Below, piece after piece: positions 61,049-64,000 of a DNA stretch of 64,000 nt; position 1 is the first letter of the stretch, and the number at the start of each line of letters is the position of its first letter. Under the pieces are notes generated by a model. It saw only the letters and a program-made list of their open reading frames with translations, was not told the DNA's origin and ran no database searches. This stretch comes from Butyrivibrio sp. (GTDB lineage Bacteria; Bacillota; Clostridia; Lachnospirales; Lachnospiraceae). The translations under genes and the position numbers were made by a program. Where the stretch lies: assembly GCA_017470505.1 (NCBI GenBank), contig JAFUYO010000015.1, positions 62,001-126,000 of the forward strand. The letters run 5' to 3'.

Positions 61049-62419
61049 ATGCCTGTATTTGTAGATAAGGCCAGAATATTTATCCAGAGCGGCAAGGGCG
61101 GCGACGGTCATATTTCTTTCAGGAGAGAGAAGTATGTTCCAAACGGCGGACCTGACGGCGGCGACGGAGGAAAGGGCGGCGATATCATCTTCAAGGTAGA
61201 TGAGGGTATCAACACTCTTTCTGACTTCCACTACGGTGGTAAGTACAAGGCCGAAAACGGTGAAGACGGAAACAAGAAGAGAATGCATGGCAAAAACGGT
61301 GCAGATCTCATCATAAAGGTTCCTGAGGGAACCGTCATAAAGGAAGCAGAGAGCGGAAAAGTCATTGCAGATATGAGCGGTGAAAATCGCGAAAAAGTGA
61401 TACTTAAGGGCGGAAGAGGCGGAAACGGCAACATGCACTACGCAACTTCGACCATGCAGGCTCCCAAGTATGCCCAGCCGGGACAGGCTGCAATGGCTCT
61501 GGAGGTTCTTTTGGAGCTTAAGGTTATCGCAGATGTGGGTCTTGTCGGATTTCCCAATGTCGGCAAGTCAACTTTTTTATCAAAGGTATCAAATGCAAAG
61601 CCCAAGATTGCAAACTATCACTTCACGACACTCTCGCCGATGCTCGGTGTTGTTGATCTTGACGACGCGAGGGGCTTTGTTGTTGCCGATATTCCGGGAC
61701 TGATAGAGGGCGCATCTGAGGGCGCAGGGCTTGGACATGAGTTTCTCCGCCACATCGAGAGGACCAGGATGATGATCCATGTTGTTGACGTCGCATCCAC
61801 TGAAGGGCGCGATCCCATGGAGGATATTGAAGCCATCAACAACGAGCTCAAAAACTACAACGCCGACCTTACAAAGAAGGTGCAGGTCATAGCTGCCAAC
61901 AAGGCTGATATGCTGCCTGACGCTGATAATAGCGAAATCATCCAAAAAATCAGGGATAAATATGAGCCGCTAGGCGTAAAAGTCTTTGTAACCTCTACAC
62001 TTACTGGAAAAGGCGTCAAAGAGCTGTTATACTATGTAAGTAGGACACTTCAGGAGATAAAGGACGAGCCTGTCACCTTCGCGCAGGAATACTTCCCTGA
62101 AGAGATGATGACTAAAGAAGACGATGCATTCTCAGTCTGGTTCGATGAGAGTGAGAATGAGTATGTTATAGAAGGGCCCAGGATCGAAAAGATGCTTGGG
62201 TACACCAACCTCGAATCGGAGAAGGGCTTTGCGTTCTTCCAGAAATTCCTTGCTGACACAGGGATTCTGGACGAGCTTGAGAAGCTCCATATCGGCGAAG
62301 GGGACACAGTCAGGATGTACGGCTACAGCTTTGAATACTACAGAAACGCCGACACTGCACAGTACACTGATGGTTTTGAAGACGAAACAGAAGATTTTAC
62401 CGAAGAGGGCGATGAATAA
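61049..62419 (+). CDS. obg: GTPase Obg
   Basis: A 456-residue GTPase of ribosome assembly. The N-terminal glycine-rich Obg fold reads KGGDGHISFRREKYVPNGGP; the GTPase motifs are GFPNVGKST (G1, about residue 168), ADIPGLIEG (G3) and ANKAD (G4); a C-terminal OCT domain (about 355-430) follows. An acidic tail ends the protein. It follows rpmA as in most Firmicutes and touches yhbY (stop to start with no gap). Confidence 0.97.
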   Translation: MPVFVDKARIFIQSGKGGDGHISFRREKYVPNGGPDGGDGGKGGDIIFKVDEGINTLSDFHYGGKYKAENGEDGNKKRMHGKNGADLIIKVPEGTVIKEAESGKVIADMSGENREKVILKGGRGGNGNMHYATSTMQAPKYAQPGQAAMALEVLLELKVIADVGLVGFPNVGKSTFLSKVSNAKPKIANYHFTTLSPMLGVVDLDDARGFVVADIPGLIEGASEGAGLGHEFLRHIERTRMMIHVVDVASTEGRDPMEDIEAINNELKNYNADLTKKVQVIAANKADMLPDADNSEIIQKIRDKYEPLGVKVFVTSTLTGKGVKELLYYVSRTLQEIKDEPVTFAQEYFPEEMMTKEDDAFSVWFDESENEYVIEGPRIEKMLGYTNLESEKGFAFFQKFLADTGILDELEKLHIGEGDTVRMYGYSFEYYRNADTAQYTDGFEDETEDFTEEGDE

Positions 62420-62731
62420 ATGACACTGACAAGCAAACAGAGAGCTTATTTAAAGAGCCTCGCTGCGGAAATGGAGAGCGTTTTCCAGATTGGCAAAGGG
62501 AGCGTCACTCCGGAAGTCACTACAGCGATAACAGAGGCTTTCAATACACACGAACTTGTAAAGGTGACAGTCCTGAAAAACTGTATGGACGATGTCAAGG
62601 AAGTTGCAATAACTGTCTCTGAGAGGACCAGGTCAGATCTGGTTCAGGTCATCGGCAGAAAATTTGTCTTATACAAGCCCTTCAAGGATGAGCCTAAGAT
62701 AATTCTTCCAAAGAGCAAAAAGGGCCAGTAA
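62420..62731 (+). CDS. yhbY: Ribosome assembly RNA-binding protein YhbY (CRM domain)
   Basis: A 103-residue CRM-domain protein: LTSKQRAYLKSLAAEMESVF, then QIGKGSVTPEV and a C-terminal RKFVLYKPFKDEP. It binds 50S precursors. The ATG follows the obg stop directly. The binding site lies within the acidic tail of obg. Confidence 0.95.
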   Translation: MTLTSKQRAYLKSLAAEMESVFQIGKGSVTPEVTTAITEAFNTHELVKVTVLKNCMDDVKEVAITVSERTRSDLVQVIGRKFVLYKPFKDEPKIILPKSKKGQ

Positions 62732-62752
62732 AAAACCTTCAGGAGGCATCTA

Positions 62753-63361
62753 ATGGAAAGCAGAAAAATAGGTATACTCGGCGGAACCTTTGATCCTATC
62801 CACAATGCGCATCTCTTGTTGGGAGAGGCTGCCAGAGAACAGTTCGGACTGGACAGGATCATCTTTATCCCCAATAATCTCGCCCATCTGAAGGACAAAG
62901 CAGATATAACTCCCGGGGATATCAGATATCAGATGGTCAAAAAGGCCATCTCAGGAAATCCCTATTTTACCTGTTCAAGACTTGAAATTGACAAACCCGA
63001 TGGCTGTTATACCTATGATACCATCCAGGAGCTTAAGATGATGTATCCCGGCGATGAGCTTTATCTCATTTTAGGGGGTGATTCTGTCATCGGTATTAAC
63101 ACCTGGTACAAGGCTGCCGAACTGCTTTCATCGTGCATCATACTGACAGCTGTCCGTGAAAATGACGACATACCTGCTCTCGACAAGAAGAGGCGTGAGC
63201 TGTCAAATCTGTACGGCACCGATATAAGGCTCATGACCTTTAACAGAATTGACATCTCATCGACTCTGATCAGACAGAAGGTCAAGTCGGGAAGGTCAGT
63301 CAGATATCTGATGCCCGATGAGTGTATTGAGTTTATGTGTATAAAGGAGCTCTACAGATGA
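62753..63361 (+). CDS. nadD: Nicotinate-nucleotide adenylyltransferase
   Basis: The 202-residue enzyme makes NaAD in NAD synthesis. It has GILGGTFDPIHNAHL (GxFxPxHxxH motif), YLILGGDSV and the C-terminal ISSTLIRQKVKSGRSVRYLM. AGGAGG precedes the ATG. It overlaps yqeK by four bases (ATGA), the conserved nadD-yqeK pair. Confidence 0.97.
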   Translation: MESRKIGILGGTFDPIHNAHLLLGEAAREQFGLDRIIFIPNNLAHLKDKADITPGDIRYQMVKKAISGNPYFTCSRLEIDKPDGCYTYDTIQELKMMYPGDELYLILGGDSVIGINTWYKAAELLSSCIILTAVRENDDIPALDKKRRELSNLYGTDIRLMTFNRIDISSTLIRQKVKSGRSVRYLMPDECIEFMCIKELYR

Positions 63362-63945
63362 AGACAATCGAGATTTCCCAGAAGCTCAGAAAACAGCTTG
63401 AAAAAGAACTAAAACCGGACAGATTTGACCACACAATGGGTGTTGCCTACACCGCGGCCAACCTTGCCTTTGCCCACGGCGCCGACGTTGAAAAGGCTCT
63501 TATTGCAGGTTTTTTGCATGACTGCGCAAAGAGCATGTCGCATGATGAGCAGATAAAGATCTGTGAAAAGAACAATATAGATATCACTGAAGTGGAGCGC
63601 AAAAACCACTCACTTCTTCACGCAAAGGTTGGGATGTATCTTGCCAGGACCAAATATGATGTGGATGACCCTGAGATCCTGGGAGCCATCCGCTGGCATA
63701 CAACAGGCAAAAAGGACATGTCCCTCCTTGAGAAGATTGTCTATATCGCCGACTTTATTGAGCCCAACAGGAAGATGCTCGAAAATATGACAGAGATCCG
63801 GAAGGAAGCCTACACAGATTTAGACAGATGTCTTGCGCATATCCTTCACGACTCTGTGGTCTATCTCAAGACAATAGGCAAAGAGTGCGACGACGCAACC
63901 ATGAATGCCTATGAGTACTACAAGGAATTCTACAACAACAAATGA
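63358..63945 (+). CDS. yqeK: YqeK family HD-domain hydrolase (Ap4A hydrolase)
   Basis: The 195-residue protein has an HD domain: FDHTMGVAYTAANLA, HDCAKSM, and IRWHTTGKKDMSLLEKIVYIADFIEP. YqeK proteins split diadenosine tetraphosphate into two ADP. ATG 63358 shares ATGA with the nadD stop and follows AAGGAG; an in-frame upstream start at 63337 is unlikely. rsfS, the usual next gene, would lie beyond the window. Confidence 0.93.
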   Translation: MKTIEISQKLRKQLEKELKPDRFDHTMGVAYTAANLAFAHGADVEKALIAGFLHDCAKSMSHDEQIKICEKNNIDITEVERKNHSLLHAKVGMYLARTKYDVDDPEILGAIRWHTTGKKDMSLLEKIVYIADFIEPNRKMLENMTEIRKEAYTDLDRCLAHILHDSVVYLKTIGKECDDATMNAYEYYKEFYNNK

Positions 63946-63970
63946 TTGTAACTATTCAGAGCCAAGACTC

Positions 63971-63988
63971 GGAAACGCTTGCGTTTCC
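63971..63988. repeat. Palindrome at the window end
   Basis: GGAAACGC (63971-63978) and GCGTTTCC (63981-63988) are perfect complements around TT. It lies in the 55-bp piece after yqeK and may be part of a repeat unit that continues past the window. Confidence 0.4.
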
Positions 63989-64000
63989 TCGTTGTCGGAT

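Noticed and set aside
1..64000. CRISPR array, prophage, insertion sequence or integron
   Set aside because: No regularly spaced repeats, transposase, integrase or phage structural genes are seen in the window.
1..64000. tRNA or rRNA genes
   Set aside because: No gene-free stretch shows a cloverleaf with the GTTCGA-type T-loop or ribosomal RNA sequence; the gaps are short or filled by leaders and repeats.

Overview
The window reads as a chromosomal segment of a strictly anaerobic, low-to-mid GC Firmicute, most likely family Lachnospiraceae (Butyrivibrio-like). This is inferred from an Ech-type [NiFe] hydrogenase, the TIGR03960/TIGR03936/RNase G/L21/Prp/L27/Obg/YhbY/NadD/YqeK housekeeping run, a fused two-domain CoA-dehydratase activase, short-form HisG with HisZ, L27 with a cleavable leader, and frequent TTG starts. 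Genes are densely packed, nearly all on the + strand, and many are translationally coupled. I see no phage, insertion sequence, integron, CRISPR array, rRNA or tRNA.

Layout. 1-3020: end of a DUF6115-like protein, an MltG-like membrane-anchored protein, then rpsB and tsf. 3167-4421: minC-like gene and an OhrR/MarR regulator. 4513-15006: a metal sensor of the CsoR family with an InrS-like nickel signature heads a hydrogenase operon, echABCDEF followed by hypF, hypC, hypD and hypE, closed by a hairpin. 15146-22178: a five-gene operon of unknown role: TAXI-type lipoprotein receptor, YkgJ-like Cys-cluster protein, DUF2156/GNAT-like protein, a 982-residue protein joining a beta-propeller-like ectodomain, a Cache-like sensor and a complete MFS transporter, and a SpoIIE-type PP2C phosphatase with its own sensor. 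22248-28428: mecA, a pseudouridine synthase, ligA, metA, a polysaccharide deacetylase-like protein and a coiled-coil protein. 28490-32743 (- strand): a giant acyl-CoA dehydratase activase.

32910-35300: rhomboid-like membrane protein without an obvious catalytic motif, a sigma-70-like protein lacking region 4 with a coupled small partner, and rpmB on the - strand. 35500-40757: Asp23/Gls24 protein, FakA-like DAK2 protein, recG and a DegV/FakB-like protein. 40790-46759: topoisomerase IV-like parE/parC, rsmD, coaD and a coiled-coil protein. 46760-46971 is a gene-free, highly palindromic stretch. 46972-51067: amidase, two pseudouridine synthases, a membrane protein and recU. 51174-56123: hisZGDB and a hisIE with an extra HisA/HisF-like N-terminal domain. 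56135-63945: the radical SAM/DUF2344/rng trio, rplU with an L21 leader, prp, rpmA, obg, yhbY, nadD, yqeK.

How the parts fit: the hydrogenase segment appears self-contained for catalysis and Fe(CN)2CO assembly, with nickel insertion genes (hypA, hypB) not present here; the CsoR-family gene is placed to tie its expression to nickel. The strongest candidate for an undescribed system is the 15146-22178 operon, where a sensor-transporter fusion and a sensor-phosphatase carrying related extracytoplasmic domains are translationally coupled. The sigma-like protein with its coupled partner and the HisA/F-like fusion to HisIE are further points of interest.
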